Shown here: piece by piece, positions 24,996 through 33,229 of the stretch
Numbering within the stretch: the stretch's first letter is position 1
Layout: each line of letters starts with the position of its first letter
Assembly (NCBI GenBank): GCA_964633285.1
Contig: CAZWGA010000021.1
Span: 16,356-80,355 of the forward strand
Source: 20CM-2-55-15 sp964633285
GTDB taxonomy: Bacteria > Acidobacteriota > Terriglobia > 20CM-2-55-15
Reading direction: 5' to 3'
DNA: 64,000 nt
Notes under the pieces: model-generated
What the model saw: the letters and a program-made list of their open reading frames with translations, nothing else
The model's database searches: none
Told to the model about the DNA's origin: nothing
Translations under genes and position numbers: made by a program

Positions 24996-26780
24996 ATGAA
25001 GAGTCTTCGCACACTAATGCTTGCCGGTCTGTTCGCCGCTGTATGGATCGGCGGAACAATGGCCGCGCAACAACAGCAGACGCCGGCGCCGGTCCCGCCT
25101 CCAGCCCAGCAACCGCCCGCGCCCACACCGCCGGTGTTGCAGAGTTACAGGCCGTTAACAGCCGAGCGATTGAAGAAGCCGGAAGACGGTGACTGGTTGA
25201 TGGTCCGGCGCACTTACGATGGTTGGGGCTACAGTCCGCTTGAGCAGATCACAACGAAGAACGTGGAAAAGCTGCAGCCTGTATGGGAATTTTCGACCGG
25301 CGTTGTCAGCGGCCACGAAGCGCCGCCGATGGTTGCCAACGGCGTGATGTTCGTAGCCACGCCGAGCAATCAGGTGATTGCCATCGAAGCGAAGACCGGC
25401 AAAATCCTCTGGCGGTTCCGCAAAGCATCGCCCGAAGGTTCCAGCGTGCCGCATCAGACGAGCCGCGGCGTCGCGCTTTACGGTGACAAAGTTTTCTTCG
25501 CGGCGGGAGAAGCGGTGCTTGTGGCCATCGATGTGAAGACCGGTAAGGAAGTTTGGTCGAGCAAGGTCGAGGAAAACAAGAACGGGTACTACATTACGAT
25601 GGCTCCGCTCGTCGCCGACGGCAAAGTCCTCATTGGCGCTTCCGGCGGCGAACGCGGCATTCGCGGCTTTGTTGCGGCTTTCGATCCGGAAAGCGGGAAG
25701 GAATTGTGGCGCGTCTTTACGGTTCCGGCGCCGGGAGAACCCGGCAGCGAAACGTGGCCGAAGGGCGATCAATGGAAAAACGGCGGAGGGTCGGTCTGGG
25801 TAACGCCGAACTACGATCCGGAAACAAATCTCGCATTCATCGGAACCGGCAATGGCGGCCCGTGGATTGGCGACAAGCGTCCAGGTGACAACCTCTATAC
25901 GTCATCGACGATCGCGGTCGATGTTGCGACGGGACAGATCAAGGGCTATCACCAGTACGATCCGAACGAATCATGGGATTGGGACGAAGTGTCGCCGCCG
26001 ATTCTCGTCGATTTCAAACGTGGTAGCCGCATGTATAAAGGTTTGATCGACGTGGGACGCGATGGCTATCTGTGGTTCCTCGAGCGTTCGAGTGGAAAGA
26101 TCAGCTTTGTCGAGGGCAAGCCGTTTGTTCATCAGAATGTTTTCCGGAGTCTCGATCCGGAGACCGGCAAGCCGGATGTCGATCCCGAGCGAAAACCCGG
26201 AACCGGCAAGAAGGCGGACTTCTGCCCGTCGCTGTGGGGTGGAAAGAACTGGCCGCCGATCGCGTTCAGTCCGAAGACGCGCATGATTTACATACCCGCG
26301 AATGAGAATCTCTGCGGCACATCCATTGGTCAGGAGAATGTCCCGTATATTCCCGGCCGTGGATACACAGGCGCCACAACGACAACGTACCTTGTGCCGA
26401 ACGCGGATCACGTCGGCGAAGTTCAGGCATGGGATGTGGACACTGGAAAGAAAGTCTGGACTCACATGTACCCGAAATCGATGAACTGGGGACCCATGCT
26501 CGCCACCGCCGGCGGACTCGTGTTCAGCGGCGGCACCAACGACCGGATGTTTCACGCGTTCGATGCAAAAACCGGAAAGCTGTTGTGGGAATTTCCGACA
26601 AATTCCGGCATTACGAGCCAGCCGACATCGTTTATGGTTGACGGCAAGCAATACATCGCCGTGCAGTCGGGCTGGGGCGTCGATCCGGTAGGCGTTCAGG
26701 GTGTGCTGAACCGCGGCCGTCCGGGCGAATTCCCGGAAGTCCCGCAGGGCGGCGCGGTGTGGGTTTTCGCGGTGAAGTAG
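24996..26780 (+). CDS. PQQ-dependent dehydrogenase, quinoprotein alcohol dehydrogenase type
   Basis: The 594-residue periplasmic enzyme has a signal peptide, then a Pro-rich linker (residues 25-48), then an eight-bladed propeller. Tryptophan-docking repeats are seen as AIEAKTGKILWRF, AIDVKTGKEVWSS, AFDPESGKELWRV, AWDVDTGKKVWTH and AFDAKTGKLLWEF. GGERGIRG carries the Glu of the metal site, GTGNGGPW fits the Asn ligand and WDWDEVSPP fits the catalytic Asp region. It should oxidise an alcohol or sugar and reduce a cytochrome or quinone. No fused cytochrome domain is present. The gene is second in the cluster; the substrate is not readable. Confidence 0.92.
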   Translation: MKSLRTLMLAGLFAAVWIGGTMAAQQQQTPAPVPPPAQQPPAPTPPVLQSYRPLTAERLKKPEDGDWLMVRRTYDGWGYSPLEQITTKNVEKLQPVWEFSTGVVSGHEAPPMVANGVMFVATPSNQVIAIEAKTGKILWRFRKASPEGSSVPHQTSRGVALYGDKVFFAAGEAVLVAIDVKTGKEVWSSKVEENKNGYYITMAPLVADGKVLIGASGGERGIRGFVAAFDPESGKELWRVFTVPAPGEPGSETWPKGDQWKNGGGSVWVTPNYDPETNLAFIGTGNGGPWIGDKRPGDNLYTSSTIAVDVATGQIKGYHQYDPNESWDWDEVSPPILVDFKRGSRMYKGLIDVGRDGYLWFLERSSGKISFVEGKPFVHQNVFRSLDPETGKPDVDPERKPGTGKKADFCPSLWGGKNWPPIAFSPKTRMIYIPANENLCGTSIGQENVPYIPGRGYTGATTTTYLVPNADHVGEVQAWDVDTGKKVWTHMYPKSMNWGPMLATAGGLVFSGGTNDRMFHAFDAKTGKLLWEFPTNSGITSQPTSFMVDGKQYIAVQSGWGVDPVGVQGVLNRGRPGEFPEVPQGGAVWVFAVK

Positions 26781-26792
26781 AAAACAGGGTTT

Positions 26793-26865
26793 CAATGCTC
26801 CGTGAAGTTCGCCGGTCTTCATTCGCCAGGCTCATGGATTATTGAACATGGATCACGGAGCATTG
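26793..26865. repeat. 13-bp inverted repeat enclosing the monooxygenase start
   Basis: CAATGCTCCGTGA (26793-26805) and TCACGGAGCATTG (26853-26865) are perfect inverted arms separated by 47 nt. The right arm covers codons 2-6 of the monooxygenase. Twelve bases of the arm recur at about 1953. It could be a dispersed repeat or could affect translation of the downstream gene. Confidence 0.7.
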
Positions 26866-28353
26866 GACAGTCTGGAAGTTCCCGTTCTCATCGTCGGCGG
26901 GAGCCTTGTGGGCTTATCCACCGCTCTCCTTCTGGGACATCACGGCATTCCCGCGCTCGTTGTTGAACATCATCGAGGGACGGCCATCCATCCGCGGGCC
27001 GCGCAAATCAGCCAGCGAACGATGGAGATTTTCAGGACAGTTGGCATCGAGCAGATCGTTCGCGCGAAGTCGGATCAGCAATTCGTGCAGGACGGCGCCA
27101 TCATGGCGGTCGAAACGCTGGCCGGCAAAGAGCTCGCATGGTTCATTGCAAATCTGAACGAAGGCGTTCGCGACGTCAGTCCCACCGAGCGTGTTTTCAT
27201 TTCCCAAAGCCTGCTTGAACCCCTTTTGAAAACGCGAGCTGAAGAACTGGACGCACAGCTCCGGTTTTCAACCGACATGATCTCGTTCGAGCAGGACGAT
27301 TCCGGAATCACCGGGGTGATCCGCGGGCGTGACGGCGGCAGAACCCAGACGGTTCGCGCGCGCTACATGGTGGCGGCAGACGGGGCGCACAGTTCGGTTC
27401 GTGAGCGGCTCGGCATTCCGATGCTCGGCCGCGGCTCGTTTTCCAACAGCATCACGATTTATTTTCGAGCGAATGTGGCGCCGCTGATGCGCGGCCGCAA
27501 CTTAAGCGTGATCTATGTCAACAACGCCACGCTTCGCGGTTTCTTCCGCTTTGAGAAGCCGTTCGATTCGGGATTCCTGGCGATCAATGCGCTGGGCAAT
27601 CCGAACAATCCCATCACCGATGTGGCGTCGGGCCTGACGCCGGACCGCTGTGTGAAACTCGTTCGAGCGGCGCTGGGGGCCCGCGATCTTCCAATTCAGA
27701 TCGAAAGCACGATGCCATGGAAAGCGGAGGCGGACGTTGCTGAGCGATTTCAGGACGGAGGCATTTTCCTTGCCGGTGATGCGGCTCACGTCATGCCGCC
27801 GAACGGCGGCTTTGGCGGAAATACCGGCGTTCAGGACGCGCACAATCTCGCATGGAAACTGGCGATGGTTCTTCGAGGAACTGCGGATGAGAATCTCCTC
27901 GCAACCTATGAAGCGGAACGGAAGCCTGTTGCGGAATTCACCGCCGAACAGGCGTACTCGCGTTACGTGACGCGCACGGCGCCGTATCTGGGAACCGGCG
28001 GCATTCAGCCCGTTGAAAACGATTTGAACGTCGAACTCGGTTATTGCTACGAGGGAAAGCTGCACGAGAATCCTCGAGACACGAAAGCCAGACCCGGCAG
28101 CCGCGCTCCGCACTATTGGCTGGAGAGAAATGGAAAGCGCATCTCGACGCTCGATCTCTTTGGGCGGAATTATGTTTTATTGCGCGGACGCGACAGTTCG
28201 GCGGCCTGCGAGTTGAATGCCGAGACGCACACCATCGGTCAAAACGGCTTGCTTGATCCGGAAGGCGGGTTCGAGGAGGCCTACGGAATCTCAACCTCAG
28301 GCGCAATTCTGATTCGTCCGGATGGATTTGTGGTTCGAAACATAAGGAGATGA
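26848..28353 (+). CDS. FAD-dependent aromatic-type monooxygenase
   Basis: The roughly 501-residue flavoprotein is of the p-hydroxybenzoate hydroxylase/PheA/MhpA group. It has the dinucleotide motif VLIVGGSLVGLSTALLLG, the family stretch RYMVAADGAHSSVRERLGI (DG motif), and the FAD-phosphate motif FLAGDAAHVMPPNGGFGGNTGVQDAHNLAWKL given here in part. It would hydroxylate a ring or related substrate with NAD(P)H and oxygen in the cytoplasm. The C-terminal thioredoxin-like part seen in longer relatives is partly present. A TTG six bases before the ATG is an alternative start. Its stop is followed within 3 nt by the next gene. Confidence 0.9.
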   Translation: MDHGALDSLEVPVLIVGGSLVGLSTALLLGHHGIPALVVEHHRGTAIHPRAAQISQRTMEIFRTVGIEQIVRAKSDQQFVQDGAIMAVETLAGKELAWFIANLNEGVRDVSPTERVFISQSLLEPLLKTRAEELDAQLRFSTDMISFEQDDSGITGVIRGRDGGRTQTVRARYMVAADGAHSSVRERLGIPMLGRGSFSNSITIYFRANVAPLMRGRNLSVIYVNNATLRGFFRFEKPFDSGFLAINALGNPNNPITDVASGLTPDRCVKLVRAALGARDLPIQIESTMPWKAEADVAERFQDGGIFLAGDAAHVMPPNGGFGGNTGVQDAHNLAWKLAMVLRGTADENLLATYEAERKPVAEFTAEQAYSRYVTRTAPYLGTGGIQPVENDLNVELGYCYEGKLHENPRDTKARPGSRAPHYWLERNGKRISTLDLFGRNYVLLRGRDSSAACELNAETHTIGQNGLLDPEGGFEEAYGISTSGAILIRPDGFVVRNIRR

Positions 28354-28355
28354 AC

Positions 28356-29438
28356 ATGAAGTGTTCAATTATTGCTTTACTGCTGCTCTCGCTGTTGCAG
28401 GCCGGCGCCTCTTCGACCCTCGATATCTACGTCGTCGATGTCGAAGGCGGCAATGCGACATTGTTTCGCGCGCCGTCAGGAGAATCGTTGCTTATCGATA
28501 CGGGCAATGCCGGCGCTGCCGCGCCGCGCGATGCGGGCCGTATCATCGAAGCAATGCAGGCCGCCGGGCTGAAGCAGATCGATCACCTCATCACAACGCA
28601 TTGGCATGGAGATCACTTTGGCGGTATGGCCGAGCTTGCATCGAAAGTAGCGATCCTGGAATTCATCGACCATGGGCCGAATGTTCAACCCGGCCAGCCC
28701 GCGGATGACTTCCTGCAAAAGACCTACCCGGGCCTTTATGCGAAGGGGAGACACACGGTCGTCAAACCCGGCGACAGAATTTCAGTAGCCGGGCTCGACA
28801 TTCGAGTCCTGACATCGGCCGGTCAAACGATCAAGACGGCTTTGCCGGGCGGGGGCAAAGCGAATCCATACTGTGCAAATTTCAAAGCCGGCGACAACAA
28901 TGCCGAAGATCCGCAATCGGTCGGCATTCATGTGACGTTCGGTAAATTCCGCACGATTCATCTGGGCGATCTGACAAAGAACAAGGAATTCGAACTCATG
29001 TGTCCGAACAACAGGATCGGTGCCGTCGATGTTCTCCTCGGCCTTCATCATGGACAAGCCAGTTCGAACTCCGAGGTCATGGTGCATGCGGTTCACCCGC
29101 GAGTTGCCGTGATGAATGACGGCACGCGTAAGGGCGGAGAGCCGGACGTGATGAAGGTTGTTCACACATCGCCCGGACTCGAGGACCTGTGGCAGCTTCA
29201 TTTTTCCCAACTGAGCGGCCAGGAATACACGGTTCCGGGATTGTTTATCGCGAATACGATCGATGAAGCTCCCGCAGCGATTCCGATCGCTCCCGAAGCC
29301 GCAACCTTACAAGGGGCGCGGCCTCCGGTTCACAACGGCAAAGCGTATTGGATCAAGGTTTCGGCGCAACAGGACGGCACCTTCACCGTGACCAATGCCC
29401 GCAATGGTTTCAGCAAGACCTACAAGCCCAAGCCGTAG
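28356..29438 (+). CDS. Exported metallo-beta-lactamase-fold hydrolase, ComEC-like group
   Basis: The 360-residue protein has a signal peptide (residues 1-19) and an MBL domain with the zinc motif HWHGDH (82-87), LIDTG at 47-50, GDNNAEDPQSVG and HLGDL. The sequence DIYVVDVEGGNATLF at the N-terminus places it with the ComEC/Rec2-related hydrolases, here without membrane segments. It could be a lactonase, esterase or nuclease. AAGGAGA sits just before the ATG at 28356; the ATG at 28350, overlapping the previous stop, is possible. The cluster context suggests a hydrolytic step. Confidence 0.85.
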   Translation: MKCSIIALLLLSLLQAGASSTLDIYVVDVEGGNATLFRAPSGESLLIDTGNAGAAAPRDAGRIIEAMQAAGLKQIDHLITTHWHGDHFGGMAELASKVAILEFIDHGPNVQPGQPADDFLQKTYPGLYAKGRHTVVKPGDRISVAGLDIRVLTSAGQTIKTALPGGGKANPYCANFKAGDNNAEDPQSVGIHVTFGKFRTIHLGDLTKNKEFELMCPNNRIGAVDVLLGLHHGQASSNSEVMVHAVHPRVAVMNDGTRKGGEPDVMKVVHTSPGLEDLWQLHFSQLSGQEYTVPGLFIANTIDEAPAAIPIAPEAATLQGARPPVHNGKAYWIKVSAQQDGTFTVTNARNGFSKTYKPKP

Positions 29439-29459
29439 ATGTCATACAATACGGCCGCC

Positions 29460-30296
29460 ATGCGAAAGGGTTGTGCGGCTGCTCTCTTTGCGTCTTTCTG
29501 TTTCATCGCCATGCCGGCTTTTGGTCAGGTGAATCTTTCGGGAGTGTGGGACAACCTCGGCATCCTTCATGAAGACTGGCCCGATCGTCTGTTCGGCCCC
29601 GAACTCGGCGATTACGGCGGCATCCCGCTCACGGACGCCGCGCGGCTTCGCGCCGACACGTGGGATGCGTCGCTGATCAGCCTGCCGGAGTATCAATGCC
29701 GGGTTCATCCATCCGACTACGTTCCGAGTTTTGCGGGCTTTCGAGTGTGGGAAGAGCGCGACAGCGCGTCGCAGCAGCTCATTGCGATTCACACGCATCA
29801 TTTTGCATGGGGAACCGAGCGAACGATCTGGATGGACGGCCGTCCGCATCCTCCCGATTACGCGTTGCACACGGCAATGGGATTCTCGACGGGGAAATGG
29901 GAAGGCGACATCCTGACCGTCTCCACGACTCATCTCAAGGAAGGGTGGATTCGGCGCAATGGTGTTCCGCGAAGCGATCGCGCCACAGTCGTGGAACACT
30001 TCATCCGTCATGCGGACGGGTTGACGCTGATGACCGTCATCACGGATCCCGTTTATCTCACGGAGCCGATGGTGCGCACCCGCGAGTATGAGTACCTCAT
30101 CGGCGGGCAGATTGCTCCTTATCCGTGTGAGCCGGTTGAAGAGATCGTACGTCCGAGCGGCGTCATTCCGCATCATCTGCCGGGCACGAATCCATTCCTC
30201 ACGGAGTTCGCGGACAAGCACAAGTTACCGCGCGAGGCGGCGCGAGGCGGCGCCGAGACCATGTATCCCGAATATCAATCGAAGACGAAGCGATGA
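29460..30296 (+). CDS. Exported protein of unknown function, paired with the 31.2-kb gene
   Basis: The 278-residue protein has a signal peptide ending near PAFGQ, followed by VNLSGVWDNLG. It carries phrases seen in a broad family of exported proteins from soil bacteria: PLTDAARLRADTWDAS, YQCRVHPSDY, HTAMGFSTGKWEGDILTVSTTHL and GVPRSDRATVVEHF. The family probably forms a lipocalin-like or beta-rich fold and often sits in catabolic or TonB-linked clusters; its role is unknown. A second, more distant copy is encoded at 31226. The start at 29460 best fits the signal peptide; one at 29439 is in frame. The last 4 nt overlap the next gene. Confidence 0.78.
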   Translation: MRKGCAAALFASFCFIAMPAFGQVNLSGVWDNLGILHEDWPDRLFGPELGDYGGIPLTDAARLRADTWDASLISLPEYQCRVHPSDYVPSFAGFRVWEERDSASQQLIAIHTHHFAWGTERTIWMDGRPHPPDYALHTAMGFSTGKWEGDILTVSTTHLKEGWIRRNGVPRSDRATVVEHFIRHADGLTLMTVITDPVYLTEPMVRTREYEYLIGGQIAPYPCEPVEEIVRPSGVIPHHLPGTNPFLTEFADKHKLPREAARGGAETMYPEYQSKTKR

Positions 30297-31216
30297 AGAA
30301 CTACCTACTGAGCGTGGTCATAGCTGCTTGCGCATCGAACCTTGTGTACGCGCAGCAGACTCCAAATCTGAATAACGTTCAAGTGCGCGTTCTTCCGGTG
30401 CAGGGCAATGTGTACATGCTTGCCGGCGCGGGCGGCAACATTACGGTGCAGGTTGGCAAGGATGGAGTGCTGGTTGTCGACACGCAATATGCGCCGCTAT
30501 CGGCGAAGATCCTGGCGGCGATCCGAACGCTATCTGATGGACCGATCCGTTACATCGTTAATACGGCATACGATCGCGATCACACCGGCGGCAACGATCC
30601 GATTCGAAAAGCAGGCAGCACGATCGCGGGCGGCAATGTTTCGGGGGATATTCAGGATGCCGCGGTGGGCGCGCAGATCATCGCTCATGACAATGTCCTC
30701 CTACGAATGAGCAAGGGGCCCGGCGGCGCCCTGCCGACGAGCACGTTCCTCAGCGATCAGAAGAAGCTTTTCTTCAACGGCGAAGGGATTGCGATTCTGC
30801 ATCAGCCTGCGGCGCATACGGATGGTGACAGCATTGTGTTCTTCCGCCGTTCGGATGTCATCAGTACCGGCGACATCTTTACGACTACGAGTTATCCCGT
30901 GATCGATGTTGCGGCAGGAGGAACGATTCAGGGTGTGGTGGATTCCCTGAATCGCCTCGTTGACATGATCATCCCCGTCTACGGCCAGGAAGGCGGAACG
31001 CTTGTGATTCCCGGGCACGGTAGGCTTTCCGATTTCGGCGACGTACTCAACTATCGCGAGATGACGATTATCATTCGAGATCGCATTCAGGATCTGGTGA
31101 AGAAGGGCATGACACTCGAGCAGGTGAAAGCGTCGAAGCCGACGCGCGATTACGATCCGCTCTTCGGCTCCGGTGACGCATTTGTCGAAGCGGTATACAA
31201 GACTCTGAAGAAGTAG
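30293..31216 (+). CDS. Exported metallo-beta-lactamase-fold protein with altered zinc motif
   Basis: The 307-residue protein has a signal peptide to about VYAQ (residue 21) and an MBL fold: GGNITVQVGKDGVLVVDTQ, HTDGDSIVFF, STGDIF and IPGHG. The usual zinc motif HXHXDH reads AYDRDH (92-97), so the first two His are Ala and Asp while the Asp-His pair, the later HTDGD His and the PGHG His are kept. One zinc site is therefore probably lost or changed. It begins by a 4-nt overlap with the upstream exported gene. The fold could bind substrate or metal without normal hydrolase activity. Confidence 0.87.
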   Translation: MKNYLLSVVIAACASNLVYAQQTPNLNNVQVRVLPVQGNVYMLAGAGGNITVQVGKDGVLVVDTQYAPLSAKILAAIRTLSDGPIRYIVNTAYDRDHTGGNDPIRKAGSTIAGGNVSGDIQDAAVGAQIIAHDNVLLRMSKGPGGALPTSTFLSDQKKLFFNGEGIAILHQPAAHTDGDSIVFFRRSDVISTGDIFTTTSYPVIDVAAGGTIQGVVDSLNRLVDMIIPVYGQEGGTLVIPGHGRLSDFGDVLNYREMTIIIRDRIQDLVKKGMTLEQVKASKPTRDYDPLFGSGDAFVEAVYKTLKK

Positions 31217-31225
31217 GGAGACATA

Positions 31226-31954
31226 TTGCGGTTACGTTCCTGGTTACTTTTCTTTTTTGCATGGATTCCCGTATCTCTCTTCGCGCAAGCACGCGGCGCG
31301 GCCCCGAGAACTCCGCGGCTGGATGCAAAGATCGACATGACCGGCTACTGGGTCGCCGTCGTCAGCGAAGACTGGCGATTCCGCATGTACACGCCGCCTA
31401 AGGGGGATTATCCCGACATACCTCTGAACGATGCCGGGAAGAAAATTGCCGATGCCTGGGATCCGGCAAAAGACGAAGCGTCCGGCGAGCAATGCCGCGC
31501 GTACGGCGCCGCAAACATCTTTAGGATTCCGGCACGGCTTCACATCACATGGGCTAACGACACGACACTCAAGGTCGATACCGATGCAGGGATGCAGACT
31601 CGCCTGCTGCGCTTCGGTGGAACCGAAAGCGACGGCGCGCCGCAATGGCAAGGCGTTTCCGCGGCGGCATGGGAAGGTCCTGCAGGCGGGCGCGGCGCCG
31701 GCGGTTCGCTGAAGGTGATCACCACGCGCATGCGTCCCGGATACCTTCAGAAAAACGGTGCTCCATACAGTGCGAACGCGGTGATGACGGAATACTTCGA
31801 TGTCGTGAAGGAACCGTCGGGCGAGCAATGGCTCGTCGTCAAAAGCATCGTTGAAGATCCTCAATACCTCACCCGGACTTTTATCCGAAGCACGCACTTC
31901 CGCAAGCAGGCGGACGCGTCGGGATGGAATCCCGCGCCCTGCAGCGCCCGCTGA
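31226..31954 (+). CDS. Exported protein of unknown function, related to the 29.5-kb protein
   Basis: The 242-residue protein begins at a TTG with GGGAG a few bases upstream and has a signal peptide ending near LFAQ. Similar landmarks to the 29460 protein are DMTGYWVAVVSEDW, PLNDAGKKIADAWDP, EQCRAYGAANIFRIP, GGSLKVITTRMRPGYLQKNGAPYS and MTEYFDV. The two proteins thus look like divergent members of one family placed on both sides of an MBL-fold gene. A Gly-rich insert lies at about residues 145-160. Role unknown; context is the oxidative cluster. Confidence 0.75.
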   Translation: MRLRSWLLFFFAWIPVSLFAQARGAAPRTPRLDAKIDMTGYWVAVVSEDWRFRMYTPPKGDYPDIPLNDAGKKIADAWDPAKDEASGEQCRAYGAANIFRIPARLHITWANDTTLKVDTDAGMQTRLLRFGGTESDGAPQWQGVSAAAWEGPAGGRGAGGSLKVITTRMRPGYLQKNGAPYSANAVMTEYFDVVKEPSGEQWLVVKSIVEDPQYLTRTFIRSTHFRKQADASGWNPAPCSAR

Positions 31955-31957
31955 AGA

Positions 31958-33211
31958 ATGTCAACCCCGACAACTGCAGGCCCGGCGAAACAGCTATCGC
32001 GCGAGCAGTTGCGCGATAACTGGTATGCCGTTGCCGCGTCCACGATCGGTTGGACTCTGGACTCGTTCGATTACTTTGTCGTCGTGATGGTGCTGACGGA
32101 AATTGCCGGGGAGTTCCACCGTACGAATAAAGAAGTCGCCCTGACCATCACGCTGACGCTCGCGTTCCGGCCCGTTGGCGCTTTCCTTTTCGGATTGATG
32201 GCCGACAAATACGGCCGGCGCAAGCCGCTCATGATCGATGTGATTGCGTTCTCAGTATTGTCTGTCGCGTCCGGCCTGGCACCGACGTTTACGAGCTTCC
32301 TGATCATTCGCGCGCTGTTCGGTATCGCGATGGGCGGTGAATGGGGCGCCGGCGCATCGCTGGTCATGGAGAAGATTTCGCCGAAGCGGCGGGGGCTGCT
32401 TTCGGGAGTCCTGCAGCAGGGCTACACAACAGGGAATCTGCTGGCTTCCATTGCGTATTACTTCGTCGTGCCGCATTTCGGATGGCGCGCGCTGTTCTTC
32501 ATCGGCGGCGCTCCGGCGCTGCTTGCGCTGTTTATCCGGTCGAAGGTGAAGGAATCGGAAGTGTGGGAAAAGACGCACCGCAAAGAGTGGAGTCAGCTCA
32601 GCAATACCATCAGGGCGAACACGAAAGTGTTTCTCTACCTCGTGCTGTTCCTGACGTTCATGGGTTTCTGCGGCCACGGCACGCAGGACATGTATCCCAC
32701 TTTTCTGAAGACGCAGCGCGGATTCACAGCGGAGAGAGCGGCAGTCATGACGATGATTGCGAATCTCGGCGCGCTGGTCGGAGGAGTGCTCGTCGCGGTG
32801 ACGTCGGATCGGATCGGCCGGCGCCGCGCGATTGCATGTGGACTCGGACTTGCAATTCTTGTGATTCCACTGTGGGTCTTCTCTCCAACAATCGCGATGC
32901 TCGCCGCCGGCGCCTTCCTGATTCAGTTCGGCGTGCATGGAGCCTGGGGCGTTGTGCCTGCACACATTTCTGAACTCGTCCCTGATGCCATTCGCGGATT
33001 CATGCCCGGATTCGCTTACCAGTGCGGAATTCTTCTCGCCGGCACCATCACTTATCTTCAGGCTTACTTCAGCGACGCCACCAGTTATTCGAATGCGATG
33101 GCCCTGACCGCCCTCGTCGTTTTTGCCGCCACCGCCGTCATCGCTTCTGTTGGCCCCGAAAAAAAAGCCATCACCTTCGGAAATTCCGCGGCGGCGGGGA
33201 ATTGTCCCTGA
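31958..33211 (+). CDS. MFS permease, organic-acid/proton symporter type
   Basis: The 417-residue protein has 12 predicted membrane segments and MFS motifs: Asp residues in the first helix (LDSFDYF), the loop 2-3 motif GLMADKYGRRKPLM, GIAMGGEWGAGASL in helix 4, and a second-half DRIGRRRA. This pattern fits the sialate/lactate and aromatic-acid proton symporters. It closes the eight-gene run that starts at 24171, with 3 nt from the previous gene, and probably imports the cluster's substrate or product. It is convergent with purA across 18 nt. Confidence 0.9.
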   Translation: MSTPTTAGPAKQLSREQLRDNWYAVAASTIGWTLDSFDYFVVVMVLTEIAGEFHRTNKEVALTITLTLAFRPVGAFLFGLMADKYGRRKPLMIDVIAFSVLSVASGLAPTFTSFLIIRALFGIAMGGEWGAGASLVMEKISPKRRGLLSGVLQQGYTTGNLLASIAYYFVVPHFGWRALFFIGGAPALLALFIRSKVKESEVWEKTHRKEWSQLSNTIRANTKVFLYLVLFLTFMGFCGHGTQDMYPTFLKTQRGFTAERAAVMTMIANLGALVGGVLVAVTSDRIGRRRAIACGLGLAILVIPLWVFSPTIAMLAAGAFLIQFGVHGAWGVVPAHISELVPDAIRGFMPGFAYQCGILLAGTITYLQAYFSDATSYSNAMALTALVVFAATAVIASVGPEKKAITFGNSAAAGNCP

Positions 33212-33229
33212 ATGTCCGCGCCGCAGAAT

